Shown: positions 10,905-21,243 of the stretch, one piece after another
Numbering within the stretch: the first letter of the stretch is position 1
Layout of the letters: every line of letters begins with the position of its first letter
Source: Camellia lanceoleosa
Taxonomy: Eukaryota > Streptophyta > Magnoliopsida > Ericales > Theaceae
Direction of reading: 5' to 3'
Length of the DNA: 64,000 bases
Assembly: GCA_025200525.1 (NCBI GenBank)
Contig: CM045767.1
Coordinates: 7,113,273 to 7,177,272 of the forward strand
The notes under the pieces: model-generated
Seen by the model: only the letters and a program-made list of their open reading frames with translations
Told to the model about the DNA's origin: nothing
Database searches by the model: none
Made by a program: the position numbers and the translations under genes

Positions 10905-11049
10905 CTGAAAAAAGATGCAAAAAATGAGCAAAAATGAGCGGAATGAGCCAAAATTGCAAAAAGTTAACAAAAGTCAACTCTTGGGAAGAGAAAAAAGTCA
11001 ACAAAAGTCAACGCCCGGGAAAAGGTGCTAAACTTCGAGACAAACATAC

Positions 11050-11500
11050 CTCAAGTGGTGAAAATAGAGAAAGAAGCTTCGAAAACAAATTCTAATCGGT
11101 TCAAAATGAAGAGAATCGAAAGTTTTCACGAAACAACTTCGCGTGGGGCGTTGGAAAACGCGTATAAAGTGCAGATCTGAGAGAGAAAAGGGTCTAGGAG
11201 CAAAGGAGAATGTGTTTCGGCCTTGTGTTTGTGAGCAAAAGTGATTTGGATGTGTATACTTAAAGATCCGGCCTTGAAAAGACCAATCTGTCCCAATTTT
11301 GCTAAACTGGTCGACCAGCCAATTTTTCTGGTCGGCTGACCACTTAAGTGGTCAACAACTGGTCGGCCACTGATGTAGGTGGTCGGCAGCCCTCTTGAAT
11401 GGTCTCTAGGATCCCATTGTTCTCCCTGTGTGTTTTGGTGATGATTGGAGTCCTCGGCTCTCGAGAAAGTGCAAGAAAAGTACACTTTTCGGCGCAAAAT
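11050..11500 (-). promoter_or_regulatory. Putative 5' region of the antisense ORF
   Basis: Minus-strand leader before the inferred donor at 11049. No ATG in frame is seen, so it may be a 5' UTR exon plus promoter. It carries a GGTCGGCC-type cluster at 11307-11393 resembling those of the LTRs of the same element. No convincing TATA box was found. Confidence 0.3.
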
Positions 11501-11698
11501 CATCCCCGCGGGAACTTTAATTCAAGTCTTCAATGCATGGCTCATTGTTACTTGTCAAGAGCAAGGTGTATCCTTTCTAAGTACGTTGTGACCCCTCCAA
11601 GAGGTAAATCAGAGGTTTCGGTTAAATTAATCTCGTTAAGGCTTATGTTCCCTTATTCGGCATTTTGTTTCGAACATACTATTGAAGTTGTACTTTTC

Positions 11699-12030
11699 TC
11701 GCATTGTTATGCACGTCTCGTTGCATTGTTATGCACATCACTTTCTCGCATTGTTATGCACGTTTCTCGTTGCATTGTCATGCACTCTCCACCTGCGTTG
11801 TCGCGCACACTTGTTGCATTGTTATGCACACTTTAAGCGCATTGTTATGCACACTACTTGTTGCATTGTTATGCACACTTTAAGTGCATTGTTATGCACT
11901 CTACTTGCGTTGTCGCGCATGCTTTTCTTGCATTGTTATGCTTGTTTCACTCGCATTGTTGTGCACCCACACTTTGCTTACGTTGTCATGCACTTTTCAC
12001 TTGCATTGCTATGCATGTTTCCATCGGCAT
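11699..12030 (+). repeat. 3' UTR tandem array, CGCATTGTTATGCAC units
   Basis: About 15 copies of CATTGTTATGCAC or GCGTTGTCGCGCAC with variable 8-14 bp spacers. The long overlapping frames here are products of the repeat. Element 3 has an equivalent array of related sequence at 41535-42010. Amplified tandem repeats in the 3' region are known from Retand elements. Confidence 0.85.
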
Positions 12031-12508
12031 CATATGTGCACGCGTTTGTCTTGTATTGATATTGTACCTTGATGTAACGTTGGACATATGTTCCTAACTA
12101 TTTTATACCTGTTGAGTTTCTTTCTTATATAGGCACGATATTGTATGTACGGTTCATTTGAAGCTGGCGCGACCAGACAATATCGTATGTACAGTTCATT
12201 CAAAAGAAGTTCTGACGCTATGAGAATTGCATAATTCTCTTACATCATTTCTATATGAAATGTAGTTTGATTCGTATTCGCATGCTTAAACGGTTGCATT
12301 TATTGTGCATAATTGCTTCATTATAGCTTTCTTTGGATGATCATAAGTTATGTTTGGCATTGTGCATGTCATTTGCATCTTGCCCCTGCCTGTGGGCGCA
12401 TCTCTTTGTTATCTTGCCTGTTTGTCTAAGTCTTTGGCGTTGTCAAAAATGGGTTGTCTCTGGGCTTTGACATTCACTCCCGTCATCTTATGACTTTCGA
12501 GTTCTGTC
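12031..12508 (+). other. 3' UTR between array and PPT
   Basis: Non-coding. Contains two copies of a 24-bp word around ATCGTATGTACAGTTCATT (12137-12160 and 12178-12201). Nothing else recognised. Confidence 0.5.
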
Positions 12509-12521
12509 AAAGAGGGGCAAC
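12509..12521 (+). other. Polypurine tract of element 1
   Basis: AAAGAGGGGCAAC immediately before the LTR start TGTAGACACCCC. Position and composition fit the plus-strand primer of Tat elements. It fixes the orientation of the LTR that follows as a 3' LTR. Confidence 0.85.
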
Positions 12522-12614
12522 TGTAGACACCCCATTTTTGACCGACTTTAAGACTCAGACGTCATCGATTGAGCGCTCAGTGATAGTGGATGTTTGTGCT
12601 TGTTTCGAGTTTTC

Positions 12615-13095
12615 GGCTGAGTGTCTTGCCTCCGGGCCTCTGAACTCTTTGTGCTTTGGCTTGATTTGTGGACCAAGCCTTATTTCTCTTCCCTGGAGGG
12701 AGGGAGAGGTCTTGTAGACCACCTTTTTGTGGTCGTAGACCATTTTTCCCGCTTGGAGACTAGTTTCCGGTTCTTGGAGCCTTTGGCCGCACGCCCTGTC
12801 TCGGGACCGCTTAACGTTCTCCGTTTGGTTTTTGAACCATGCCTTGTTGACCTTGCCTAGAGGGACTCTGTGGTCTGGGAGACCAGTTTTTGTGGTTGTA
12901 GACCACTTTTCCCTCGTAGATTGCTTGTGGTGCTCGTAGACTAGTTTTCGAGGCTCCCGGCTGCGCGCCTTGCCTCCCGGACTCTCGTCTTGCATCCTTT
13001 TTGGTTTGTTTTTGGTACAAACCTTGTTTTCCCTCCTTGGAGGGTGGAATGAAGGTGGGAGACCAGTTCTTTCCCTTGGAGACCACTTTTCCTGC
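12615..13095 (+). repeat. Tandem triplication in U3
   Basis: Three head-to-tail units of about 170-174 bp starting at 12615, 12785 and 12959, each opening with a GCGCGCCTTGCCTCC-like word and containing GGAGACCAC/GTAGACCAC words. The element 2 LTR has a single unit at this place, which explains why its TATA box is 430 bp nearer the LTR start. Confidence 0.75.
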
Positions 13096-13303
13096 CTGCC
13101 AGCCAATTTTCTGGTTGGCCAACTGGTTTTCTTGGTCTTTGGACCACCAATAGTGGTCGGCCACCACACCACCACCTTGCTTTCATGCTGCAGACCACTC
13201 CTCCCCCATGGCCGACCACTTTCTTCCCCGGCCGACCACTTCCACTGGTCGGTCGACTAGTGTAAGTAGCTGGCCGACCACTTCAAGTGGTCGGCAGCTT
13301 TCC
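13096..13303 (+). repeat. GGTCGGCC motif cluster in U3
   Basis: Repeated TGGTCGGCC/GGCCGACCA words upstream of the promoter, the same variant as the downstream cluster of this element's LTR (727-832). Confidence 0.8.
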
Positions 13304-13362
13304 AGCACCTTTTTGGAGATATTTTCTAGCCAGCTGTAACAGCTGGAAGGCACAAAAGTCAT

Positions 13363-13384
13363 CCTCCATACACGTGTATGGAGG
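13363..13384 (+). promoter_or_regulatory. G-box palindrome in LTR promoter
   Basis: Perfect inverted repeat around TCCATACACGTGTATGGA with the core CACGTG, a known bZIP/bHLH target. Present at the same distance from the TATA box in the LTRs of element 2 and solo LTR D. Confidence 0.8.
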
Positions 13385-13433
13385 GATGACTTGAAGGCCT
13401 AAGCTTGCTCAACAAGCTTAACCTTTGGTTCTC

Positions 13434-13440
13434 TATAAAA
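13434..13440 (+). promoter_or_regulatory. TATA box of element 1 3' LTR
   Basis: TATAAAA inside CTCTATAAAAGAG, 52 bp after the G-box palindrome. Equivalent TATA boxes occur in two other LTRs here. Transcription would start about 30 bp downstream, making U3 about 0.94 kb and R-U5 more than 3 kb. Confidence 0.75.
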
Positions 13441-14140
13441 GAGAACCTCCCCCTCATGCCTTCGGTTCAGAAAATCTTGCTTGAGTTATACATATCATCT
13501 ATATCTATGATCCTCCATTTCTCTCTTGTTTTGTGCTTGAAAGTGCATTTTCATCATACTATTGCACACAAACACACACTCAAACACCATCCTATTGTTG
13601 TTGAGGCATCTTGAGGTTGTTTTTGGAGTTTTTGGACTGGTTTTGATCCAAAAAAGTTGCTGGAGTTGCAGCCTTGAAGTGGTTCTACAAGGGTGAGCTT
13701 TTAACCCTTAAAACCCTTGTTTTAGTTTAAGCTTTTGGACCTATTTGCGTGCTTATTTTGGCTTGACTTTAAACTATAAAAAGTTCTGATTTTGCATGAT
13801 TAACATGTTTGTTTAAGGTCCCTTTTGTGTTGGGGGTGGTCCACCCCCTCTTATGCCTTGTTTGGCCTTGTTTTGTGCTTTCCTTTTAAGCTTTTGGGAC
13901 CACCTTGTTTTGGCCTTCTCACCACTGAAACTCAGAGGAATTTCAGTGGTGGAAATGGTGTTTTGAGGTCCCACATAGGAGAGGGTCATCCCCTCTCCTT
14001 GTGTCTTGTATGCTTGCTTCATTTGCCTCATGTTTGAGCATGCTTGTTAAGCTTGTGTTGGCTCCATCTTAGCATGTATTTGGGATTATTTTGGCATGTA
14101 ATACCACTTTTTTGACTTGGTTTTGTCACCTCTTACATGG

Positions 14141-14524
14141 GTTTTGGCACAACCTCAGATTCCAGCAACTGGAAAGTTGCTCCTAGTCTGAGTAGCACTG
14201 CACTGGAGATCACAACCGAGCTCTTGAATGCTGAATAGACAAAGATGACCAATCATGATCACATGGACAAAGTTGATCGGGGAAGTGTTTATGGTTGAAC
14301 TTTAGGATGAAGTTGCCTACGTATCCCAAAGATGGGAATCAAGCCTTACGTAGTTCGGCTCAGGTTCACTCGCGTATTAACCCTCACCTTTTACGCTCTA
14401 ACTTTTGCCAAGGACGCCCTTTGCGGGTTTTCAACATTGCGAGCTCAGTTTTTATAATTTCAAATTTTCTGTGCTCTAACTTATGCCTAGGTTGCCCTTT
14501 CGGGTTTTCGGCCTAGCGAGCCAT
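14141..14524 (-). other. 3' non-coding part of element 2
   Basis: Directly follows the integrase stop on the minus strand. 14294-14524 is similar to 43921-44222 behind the integrase end of element 3, including GATGAAGTTGCCTACGTA. This block is known to be conserved behind pol in Tat/Ogre elements. Confidence 0.7.
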
Positions 14525-15511
14525 TCAGGGAAAATATTTCTTCAACTTGTCCATGTTGATCGGTTGGGAGAACTCTAGGCCATCTAGGTCTATCAGAATG
14601 ACAGCTCCGCCCGACCAGATAGACTTGATGATATAAGGACCAGTCCAATTGGGTCTGAACTTGCCCTTAGGGTTGTGGATGGGAGCTCGATTGTCTTTAA
14701 GCACCAAATCTCCTTCTTTCAAATTCCTGGACTTAACTTTCTTGTTGAAAGCCTTGGCAATTCTGCGCTGATAACCCTGAACATGGTACAATACTTTCAG
14801 CCTTCTTTCATCAAACAACATGAGTTCTTCGAACCTGCTCTGCTGCCAATCTACCTGAGCTATCTGACACTCAGCCAGTACTCGCAATGACGGAACCTCA
14901 ATTTCGATAGGTAGAACGGCCTCCATCCTATAGACTAAAGAATACGGAGTCGCCCCAGTAGAAGTTCGAATTGAAGTCCGGTAGCCCCACAGAACAAATG
15001 GCAACTTATCTGGCCAGTCCCGGTAGGTTTCCACCATTTTCTGTAGTATGTGCTTCATGTTCTTGTTGGCGGCCTCAACTGCTCCGTTGGTTTGCGGCCG
15101 ATATGTAGATGACTTGTGAAAAGCCACGTTGTATTTGTCTAACAAGTTGATCACTTCCTCCTTGAAGTGCGAACCATTATCTGAAATGATCTTGTTTGAG
15201 ACCCCATAGCGACAGATGATGTTGTTCCTGATGAACTTGGCAACATGCGAAGCCTTCAATACCGCATAAGACTGGGCCTCAACCCACTTTGTAAAATAGT
15301 CTATCGCTACCAGAATGAACTCATGCCCATTGGACCCCTTCGGAGTGACAGCTCCAATCACATCAATCCCCCAGACTGAAAACGGCCATGGCGAAGTCAT
15401 GTTGTACAGCTTCGACGGCGGAATGTTCATGTGGTTTGCATGGATCTGGCATTTGTGGCATCGCCGGACAAAGCCAATACAATCCTCCTCCATGATGGGC
15501 CAGTAGTAACC
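14525..15511 (-). CDS. Integrase of element 2, intact catalytic core
   Basis: 322-residue frame from 15493 to 14525 holding the CHKCQ half of the zinc-binding end, catalytic D44 (VWGIDVIG), D105 (ISDNGSHF) and E140 (NGAVEAANKN), and the C-terminal GPYIIKSIWSGG to the natural end. In the element it is the C-terminal part of pol, not a separate gene; a TAG at 15512-15514 cuts it from the upstream part and is shared with element 1. It is the best preserved domain in the window. The first ATG used here is within pol and is not a true start. Confidence 0.85.
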   Translation of the reverse strand, partial: GYYWPIMEEDCIGFVRRCHKCQIHANHMNIPPSKLYNMTSPWPFSVWGIDVIGAVTPKGSNGHEFILVAIDYFTKWVEAQSYAVLKASHVAKFIRNNIICRYGVSNKIISDNGSHFKEEVINLLDKYNVAFHKSSTYRPQTNGAVEAANKNMKHILQKMVETYRDWPDKLPFVLWGYRTSIRTSTGATPYSLVYRMEAVLPIEIEVPSLRVLAECQIAQVDWQQSRFEELMLFDERRLKVLYHVQGYQRRIAKAFNKKVKSRNLKEGDLVLKDNRAPIHNPKGKFRPNWTGPYIIKSIWSGGAVILIDLDGLEFSQPINMDKLKKYFP

Positions 15512-16290
15512 CTATCTAAGGATCTTCCGGGCTAGCATCACCCTGTTCATGTGCGCTCTGCACTCTCCTCCATGGATGGCCTCCATCAGGCGCTTCGATT
15601 CTTCGGCATCAACACATAGCTTATGCATCCTGAGATGACCTCTCTTGTATAGTTTACCCCCGCAGATGATGAACTGAGCAGCCATTCTTCGAATTGCCCT
15701 CTTATCTTTGGCATTTGCCCCTGGTGGATATGCCTCTTCTTCCAAAAAGTTCCAGACATCGTAATACTAGGGGTTCTCATCTTAAACCTAATCTATGGTA
15801 GCAATCAACTCGTAGGCCGACACAAATTTATGGTCAATGATGATCGGACACATCCGGACTCCAAAAGGGATGTCTATCATAGAAGATAGAGTTGCTAGTG
15901 AATCTGCGAACCTGTTGTTCTCTTTTAACAGATGGGCGAAGTTCAGCTTCTCAAACCGAGGAATCAACATGTCCAAGGTCTGGTCTTAGATTCCCATCTT
16001 TTCTTCTTTGACTTTCCAATCTCCTTTAGCTTGAGATACAACAAGGTTTGAGTCCCCGATGACGTCCAACCGTTTTGCCCCCAGTTCTAGGACGGCTTCT
16101 AAATCGGCAATGCATGCCTCATACTCTGCCTCATTGTTTGAGACTTTGAACTGGAGTTTGAATGCTAGGGGTATGCGGGAATTGTCGGGTGCTATCAGCA
16201 ACACCCCTATCCCATACCCGTATTGGTTTGACGCTCCGTCAAAGTACATCGTCCAAGTTTCGTCTTCGACATGCAAAATAGCCTCGTTTG
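15512..16290 (-). pseudogene. Archaeal-type RNase H and integrase start of element 2
   Basis: MYFDGASN, NNEAEYEA, VIGDSNLVV and RFADSLA are readable, but the frame is cut by stops near 15985, 15783-15790 and 15767 (TAG where element 1 has TGG). 15512-15745 encodes the integrase lead-in with the RAHMNRV segment. Same order as element 1. Confidence 0.75.
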
Positions 16291-16907
16291 GGAATAGGTA
16301 CTCAACTACTTCATCCCCGTCCACTGGGTGATCGGTTAGGAATTCTGCTACCGCTCTCCCTTTTACTGACTTGCGCGTTACGTATTTCAGATCAAATTCG
16401 GAAAGCAGAAGCAACCAACGGGCTAGCCTACCCGTAAGTGCCGGTTTCTTGAAGAGATATTTGATGGGATCTAATCTCGAAACCAATATTACGGAGTGCG
16501 CTAACAGGTAGTGCCGCAGCTTCCTGGTAGCCCATACCAAGGCCAAACAAGCCTTCTCCAGCGGAGTGTAGCGGGTCTCATAACTCAGCATCTTCTTGCT
16601 CAGGTAGTAGATAGCTCTTTCCACTTTGTCCTCAGACTCTTGTGCAAGCATGCAGCCCATTGTAGTTTCAGTCACTGAAAGGTACAATATCAACTGTTTC
16701 CCCGGCTCAGGTGGTGACAACATGGGTGGGTTCTGTAGATATTGCTTAATCTGTTCAAAAGCAGCTTGGCATCGGCCGTTCCATTGGAACTTCGTTCCTT
16801 TCTTCAGGAGACCAAAGAGTGGTTCACAAGTCAAGGCATATTTAGCAATAAATCGTCTTATGAATTGCACTTTACCCAGAAAGCCTCGCACCTCCTTTTC
16901 AGTCCTT
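16291..16907 (-). pseudogene. gypsy-type RNase H of element 2
   Basis: Part of an open frame 15986-17005 that runs through gypsy RNase H (LILYLSVTETTMGCMLAQ, YTPLEKACLALVWATRK) into the second RNase H without a stop. The first residues of that frame (above 16915) come from the hAT insertion, not from the element. Confidence 0.8.
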
Positions 16908-16915
16908 GGTGGTGG

Positions 16916-17761
16916 TAGGGGTGTCCACGGTTCGGTTTGGGACAGTTTGCGGTTCGGTTTGGACCCGCCTGCATGTATGCGGTTTGAGAAAAAGTCAACA
17001 CGCAACTGCCCACAATGCGGTTTGTGCGGATAGGGTTCATGGTTGCGCAGGCGGTTGTGGGCGGTTTGCGGATTGAACTTTTTTTCAAAATTTTTTTGTT
17101 AAACCCTTTTTTTTCCCCATTTTTTATCAATATTTCCTTTAGACATTTTTCCTCCCATTTTCTGAAATGCTTTAACATTAATAATTAATGAATTAAAACT
17201 TATAAAAAACTTATAAAATAAAAAACGCAACAAAATCAATTCGTAACCTAAACAAATCATTCAAAAACTACCTTCATCATTAACTTGCATTCATCTCAAT
17301 TCGTAACCTAAACAAATTATTCAAAATCTACATTTATCATTAACTTGCATTCATCCTACATTCATCATTCCTAACCCAAATTAAAAAATCCTACATTCAT
17401 CATTCCTAACCCAAATAAAAAAAAAAAAAAGAAGTAATTCTTCATTAACTTACATTCATCCAAAATGCAAAATGCAAAAAATAAAAATAAAAATTCATTA
17501 ACTTACATTCATCCAAAACCAAAATGCAATTAAAAAAAAGGTTTTTTTTGAATGGTCAGATTTAAAAAAAAAAAAAAAAAAGGTTTTATGCGGGCGGGTT
17601 GGGCGGGTGCGGGTTAAACCCGCAACCCGCCCGCAACCCGAAAATTAGATAAAATCCAAACCGCACCCTACCCTAATGTGTTTGCGAAACCGCTCATACA
17701 TGCGCGGTTTGGATCGAGTAAGATGGTTTGGGCGGGTCGGATAACCCTATGCCCAGCCCTA
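16916..17761. mobile_element. Non-autonomous hAT element in RT of element 2
   Basis: 846 bp with terminal inverted repeats TAGGGGTGTCC and (complement of the right end) TAGGGCTGGGC. It is flanked by an 8-bp target duplication, GGTGGTGG at 16908-16915 and GGTTGTGG at 17762-17769 (7 of 8 match). Subterminal GCGGTTTGG and GGGCGGGTTGCGGG words fit hAT. The middle is A/T-rich and codes for nothing. Removing it restores continuity with element 1 RT. Confidence 0.9.
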
Positions 17762-17769
17762 GGTTGTGG

Positions 17770-18441
17770 CATTTCTATGATGGCCTTGATTTTGGAAGGG
17801 TCAACTTCGATACCTCTCTGTGTAATCAAGAACCCCAGCATTTTCCCTGCTATAACACCAAACGTACATTTCTAAGGATTCAGCCACAACCGAAATTCTC
17901 TGATCCGTTGAAAGAACTTTTGTAAGTCGGTGTAGTGGCCCTCTCTTTCTTTGGACTTGACAATCATGTCGTCCACGTACACCTTAACCTCTTTGTGGAT
18001 CATGTCGTGCAATATCGTGGTCGCAAGTCGTTGATATGTAGCTCCAGCATTCTTCAGCCCAAACGGCATCACTCTATAACAATAGGTCCACTAAGGGGTG
18101 GTAAAAGCAGTCTTCTCCCAGTCTTCGGGTGCCATTATAATCTGATTGTAGCCTGAAAAGCCATTCATAAATGAGATCAATGCACGCCCCACTATAAAAT
18201 CCACTAATTCATCAATATGCGGTAGAGGAAAGTCGTCCTTCGGACTGGCTTTATTCAAATCCCTAAAGTCCATACATACCCGAATTCTGCCGTCCTTCTT
18301 CGGCACTGGAACTATGTTAGCCAACCATGTTGGGTATTCAGATACCAGCAGGAACCCTGCATCAATTTTCTTGGTAACCTCTTCTTTGATCTTGATAGCC
18401 CAGTCCGGGCGGATCCTTCTGAGTTTCTGTTTGATAGGTCA
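17770..18441 (-). pseudogene. Reverse transcriptase of element 2
   Basis: Motifs VPKKDGRIRVCMDFRD, FMNGFSGYNQI, VMPFGLKNAGATYQ and YVDD (17968-17979, intact). Stops: TGA at 18439 shared with element 1, one near 18090 between 18091-18324 and 17872-18072, and TAG at 17872 where element 1 has CAG. The domain continues on the other side of the hAT at 16907. Confidence 0.85.
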
Positions 18442-19311
18442 GGCCTCTAGGTCAAGAGGGATCCGGTGCTGTATAATCTCAGGATCGATTCCAGGCATGC
18501 CTTCGTAGGACTATGCGAAAACATCTTTGAAATCTTTTAATAAAGCGACTAAGCGCTCGCACTCCTCTGAAGACAACATGGACTTGATTTGGACCAGCCG
18601 CGGGTCCTTCTCAGTACCAACATTAATTTTGGTGATTTCATCAACCAGCGGTTTTACAAACCTCTCATGCTCTTGTTCTAGTAAATATTTCAAAACGGGA
18701 GGAATTTTTTCCTCGTCGTTTTCATCGAAATTTTGAAAGTCTGAATTAATGCAATAAATCAAGGGTACAGAAAAGTAATCGAAGGTGACAGCCGCACAAT
18801 TCTCATTAAGTACTTCATCCAGTCCATCTGATTCCTCTGTTACAACAGACTCAAAAGAGAAAGAAAAAGACGACTTGGACAAGACTGTGGCATCCGGGTT
18901 ATCACTCCCAGGAATACTGGACTCAGACTCAAACGAGCTGGAACCTGATTCTAACTCTACAGACTCGGTGGAATCATATTCCGGCTCACTACCTGACCCG
19001 GTACTACTCGATAAGAATCCCTCCTCGTACTGCCAAACGAGGGATGGTGCGATGGACGCATCCAAAATGTTTGAAGGTGGGCTCGCAGCCGTTTCAATCC
19101 CAATCATAGACACTGAGAGATTATCCCCTAAGCACTCATGTACGATCGGAGGATCTGATAGTAGACAGGCTAGTGCTACCCCCATTTCAAACTCGGTGCT
19201 CTCGAAATCCACTTCCTTACACTGCTCAACCTCAGTTGATGGGTCTGTCTGCTTCTCGGCAACATCATCCCCTGATATCTGCAAGTCGAAGAAGATTTCA
19301 AATCCCGGCAA
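18442..19311 (-). pseudogene. Protease-RT linker of element 2
   Basis: 266-residue frame with an acidic, Ser-rich middle and the SSEECERLVALLKDFKDVFA segment, matching 6690-7490 of element 1. It ends at TAG 18511-18513 where element 1 has TGG; the adjacent CG is also lost. A stop also lies between this frame and the protease part. Confidence 0.75.
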
Positions 19312-20342
19312 GCGCCTCTTGTCTGCGTTTAACCATGACTCTGGGATGCCGTAGAATGGAAAATCTTCCCCCTCCCGGATGAAGCATCCGTTCAGGGTGC
19401 CCTAAATAGGCCGATGAATCAAATCAAAGTGCCTTCCAGTCTTTGGCTCTGGCTCTTTCGGCCATCTTTTTGCCCTTTCTCACCCAGTCCTCTTTGGTGG
19501 ATAGATAACCCAAGCCAAAGGTATGTGGGTTGTGCAGCACTTCGGTCGATACTGCAATGCCTTTCCGGCCACTTTTTCCTAGTCCCATCCCAGGGATGTG
19601 CTGGAGTTTGTTCATGAGATACACAGATTGTGCACTGATATACAACCCCTCATCAACAGCCAAAATGTTTTGAACAACTTGGGCCTCGGCTAGGGTAAAT
19701 CCTAATAGGAACACATCCTACGTGCCATGCTCGATTTCCAGAACCGGTGTAGACACTTCTGGCGGCGGATGGATTGACGAATTCCCAAAAACTATAGCCA
19801 CCCCCTTCCTGTGGGGGTATTTCAACATCTGATGCAGCGTGGAAAAGACTGCCTTTACCTGGTGTAGCCACGGTCGCCCTAAGAGTAGATTAAAGGTTGC
19901 GGGAATGTCCAAGACATGAAAGCCAATCTCGTGTTGTCCCGGACCAACCTGAGTGTGAATCTTCACGGTCCCCATCACTTCTCTGCTAGTATTGTCATAG
20001 GCCCTTATCACTTGGGCAGTTGGCTCAAAGTCCGCGGGCTTCAATCCGATTGCATATGTTGTCCTTGACGGGCACACGTTAATAGTGGATCCTGTATCGA
20101 CAAGAACCACCGGTACCCACTTGTCTCTGCATTCCACGGAGATGTAGAGAGGTTTGTTATGGTTTGCGCCCTCAGGTGGCAGTTCCTTGTCAGAAAATGT
20201 CAATGTCGGGGAAGCTCCTCCCGGAAAGACCAGTCCTACCAGCTGCTCAGGAGTGGTATCTATTGAAAGTTTGGCCTTGTCCATTGCAGAGAGGACAACT
20301 TGTCTATGTACTCTTGACGCCATAAGCAGTCCCCAGATGGAG
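19312..20342 (-). pseudogene. Aspartic protease region of element 2
   Basis: 210-residue frame (20350-19718) with VVLVDTGSTINV and LLLGRPWLHQV, a canonical retropepsin. After one stop a second frame (19714-19424) carries the G-patch-like PGMGLGKSGRKG. It is cut at 20342 by the LINE; the part before it resumes at 26092. Confidence 0.85.
20335..20342. repeat. LINE target duplication, left copy
   Basis: AGATGGAG, repeated at 26084-26091. Element 1 has the uninterrupted sequence (reverse complement around 5655-5662). Confidence 0.85.
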
Positions 20343-20343
20343 G

Positions 20344-21213
20344 GGTTCATATTTTTTTATTTTTGACCACATTGATAGTTGTAAAAAGGTTATTGACGGA
20401 GGCCCTTGGTATGTTGGGGGTATACTGTTGATTCTGAAACAGTGGCACAGAATGATGAAGCTCACCAAAGAAGCTCTTACTAAAATCCCAGTATGGGTAA
20501 AATTTTATAACGTGCTTATGGAATTTTGGAGCACTGATGGTCTTAGTAGAATAGCAAGTGCGATAGGGGTTCCTCGGTTTATGGATCAACTCACCTCTTT
20601 TGGTATAAGGGCTTCTTTTGCTAGGGTATGTGTGGATATCAAAGCAGAATCCCCATTACCAGACAGCTTTTTTATTCAATGCGAGGGCATTAAGGTGGAA
20701 ATTCGAGTGGAATATCAAGGTGCTCCTGTTAGTTGTTCTCGTTGTGGGGTATTTGGGCATGCAACAAAAGCCTGTGTGTCAGCCCAGGTCTCTCATCTTA
20801 TTAAACTTCAGAAAGCCACAGAGACTAACTTAGGGGAAGATGAAGGTTGGAAAACAGTGAAGGATAAAGGGAAGAGAAAGGCTGGGGAAAACTTAACTCC
20901 TGTTGTGGCTACCCAATCTGAAGTAAATGAAAATCTAGCTGAAGTAGAGCTTAAAGTGAGTTTGGATGCTTCTGACCCTGTGAGTACCTCCCACTCAATG
21001 GTACATCAAATTGCTAGTTTGGTTAGTCCAGCAGCATCCGAAAATTTGGAGGAAGTGGAAGCAGATATGCCGGTAGTTACTCCTTTGAAACCTTCGGGCA
21101 GTAATGAGATTGAAGATTTTGGTCCACAACAAAAATACAAAGGTGTGAAAACTCCACTTCAAGGTGAAAAGGCTCCTGGCAAGGCAGGTAGCCAGAAGGA
21201 AAAGAAGAGGTAA
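20344..21213 (+). pseudogene. LINE ORF1 remnant (DUF4283-like, zinc knuckle)
   Basis: The frame is open from the insertion junction, with the DUF4283-like core (VIDGGPWYVGG, then IPVWVKF) followed by a CCHC knuckle. Counted from the ATG at 20428 the knuckle is C103, C106, H111, C116. The C-terminal half is Lys/Glu-rich. Known role is nucleic-acid binding and chaperoning of the LINE RNA. No native start codon remains. Confidence 0.8.
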
Positions 21214-21243
21214 ATTTGTGCTTGATTGTGAGTTATTTTTGTT

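Larger units (their letters stand above)
12522..14140 (+). repeat. 3' LTR of element 1, first part (U3/R)
   Basis: Starts with TGTAGACACCCC, the LTR 5' end shared with elements 2 and D. It contains a tandem triplication (12615-13095), a motif cluster (13096-13303), a G-box palindrome (13363-13384) and a TATA box (13434-13440). Similarity to the LTR of element 2 (reverse complement near 32650) ends at about 14140, where sequence of element 2 in the other orientation begins. The rest of this LTR is at 33877-36081; roughly 0.9 kb between the two is missing. Confidence 0.8.

Noticed and set aside
11399..12097. Cys/His-rich frames of 79-145 residues
   Set aside because: Products of the CATTGTTATGCAC array in the 3' UTR of element 1; no domain and no start context.
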